Part shown: positions 13,132 through 13,727 of the stretch, piece by piece
Numbering within the stretch: the stretch's first letter is position 1
How the letters are laid out: every line of letters begins with the position of its first letter
Source: Desulfuromonadales bacterium
GTDB lineage: Bacteria; Desulfobacterota; Desulfuromonadia; Geobacterales; Pseudopelobacteraceae
Reading direction: 5' to 3'
NCBI GenBank assembly: GCA_015688915.1
Contig: JAATGX010000062.1
Location: 1 to 13,727, forward strand
Length of the DNA stretch: 13,727 bases
Position numbers and translations under genes: made by a program
Notes under the pieces: model-generated
Seen by the model: the letters and a program-made list of their open reading frames with translations, nothing else
Told to the model about the DNA's origin: nothing
Database searches by the model: none

Positions 13132-13727
13132 CTATGATCCATTCCGCTTCTTCCGCAGCCACTCCATCCGCTCCAGGATATTCTTCTCGTAGCCGTGCCC
13201 CTTCGGCTCGTAGAACCGGGTGCCGGCCAGTTTCTGCGGCAGGCACTCCTGGCCCGCGTACCCGTCGTCGTAGTCGTGGTCGTACTTGTATCCCTGGTGG
13301 TAGCCCAGCTCCTTCATCAGCTTGGTGGGGGCGTTGCGGATGTGCAGCGGCACCGGCAGGCCGCCGCTTTTCCTGACCTCGGCCAGGGCCCCGTCGATGC
13401 CCATATAGGAAGCGTTGGACTTGGGCGCCGTGGCCAGGTAGGTGACCGCCTGCCCCAGGATGATGCGCCCCTCGGGCAGGCCGATCACCTGGAACGCCTG
13501 GAGCGCCGCCACCGCCACCTGGAGCGCCCGGGGGTCGGCGTTGCCGATATCCTCGGAGGCCAGGATGATCATGCGTCGCAGGATGAAGATCGGGTCCTCG
13601 CCCGCTTCCAGCATACGCGCCAGCCAGTACAGGGCCGCGTCCGGGTCGCTGCTGCGCATGGACTTTATGAACGCCGTGCTGACATTGTAATGTTCATCGA
13701 CCCACTTGTCGCAGCCAAGAGACTTCC
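13132..13727 (-). CDS. rarA: Replication-associated recombination protein A, C-terminal part (partial)
   Basis: The frame is open to the right edge of the window, so the N-terminal AAA+ ATPase half lies outside. The visible ~198 residues carry the RarA/MgsA/WHIP C-terminal signature: HYN...FIKSMRSSDPDAALYWLARMLEAGEDP region, RRMIILASEDIGNADP, the AVTYLA(T)APKSN stretch, LHIRNAPTKLMKELGYHQGYKYDHD region and the terminal YGAGQECLP/ RFYEP-like motifs. RarA acts at stalled replication forks as a tetrameric AAA+ protein. It ends ordinarily at TAG 13132-13134, about 100 bases before vapB; no obvious terminator hairpin lies between. Confidence 0.95.
   Translation of the reverse strand, partial: KSLGCDKWVDEHYNVSTAFIKSMRSSDPDAALYWLARMLEAGEDPIFILRRMIILASEDIGNADPRALQVAVAALQAFQVIGLPEGRIILGQAVTYLATAPKSNASYMGIDGALAEVRKSGGLPVPLHIRNAPTKLMKELGYHQGYKYDHDYDDGYAGQECLPQKLAGTRFYEPKGHGYEKNILERMEWLRKKRNGS

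Overview
The window looks like a chromosomal defence locus from a Geobacter-like deltaproteobacterium (Geobacteraceae or close relatives). I infer this from the GC-rich pfkA, corA and rarA genes, the style of the proteins, and two dispersed palindromic elements of a kind I associate with such genomes. No 16S or other decisive marker is present, so the assignment is tentative.

Left part (1-5340) is AT-rich and entirely on the + strand. It holds the 3' end of a type I restriction specificity gene (hsdS), a small unknown ORF overlapping it, and then a two-gene cassette with a 4-base overlap: an OLD-family ATPase/TOPRIM nuclease (753 aa) followed by a UvrD-like superfamily 1 helicase (652 aa). 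This pair has the architecture of a Gabija-type anti-phage system but both proteins are clearly larger than the classical GajA and GajB. After it comes a C-terminal remnant of a Fic-family protein and a 110-bp AT-rich stretch with six TGTCG/CGACA half-sites at regular spacing.

Middle part (5338-9802) is the restriction subunit gene hsdR, and it is disrupted. The first 185 bp of hsdR occur twice, about 98% identical, 1006 bp apart. Between the copies lies a small cassette: a 110-aa unknown ORF with a hairpin around its start codon, and a 112-aa ORF that appears to be a chimera of a truncated nucleotidyltransferase and the tail of a metallophosphoesterase. The first copy keeps a ribosome site and ATG but has a stop as codon 2; the second copy, attached to the full hsdR body, has a GGG where the ATG is expected. 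Full-length HsdR therefore has no normal start, although an internal GTG with a ribosome site could give an N-terminally shortened protein. The hsdR body also carries an in-frame palindromic insertion.

Right part (9868-13727) is ordinary GC-rich chromosome on the - strand: rarA (partial), a vapBC-type toxin-antitoxin pair with its own promoter and operator-like repeats, then pfkA, corA and a small holin-family membrane protein, which look like one transcription unit. The locus therefore reads as a type I restriction-modification operon (hsdM presumably just outside the left edge) into which other defence genes and debris have been inserted between hsdS and hsdR, next to stable housekeeping genes.
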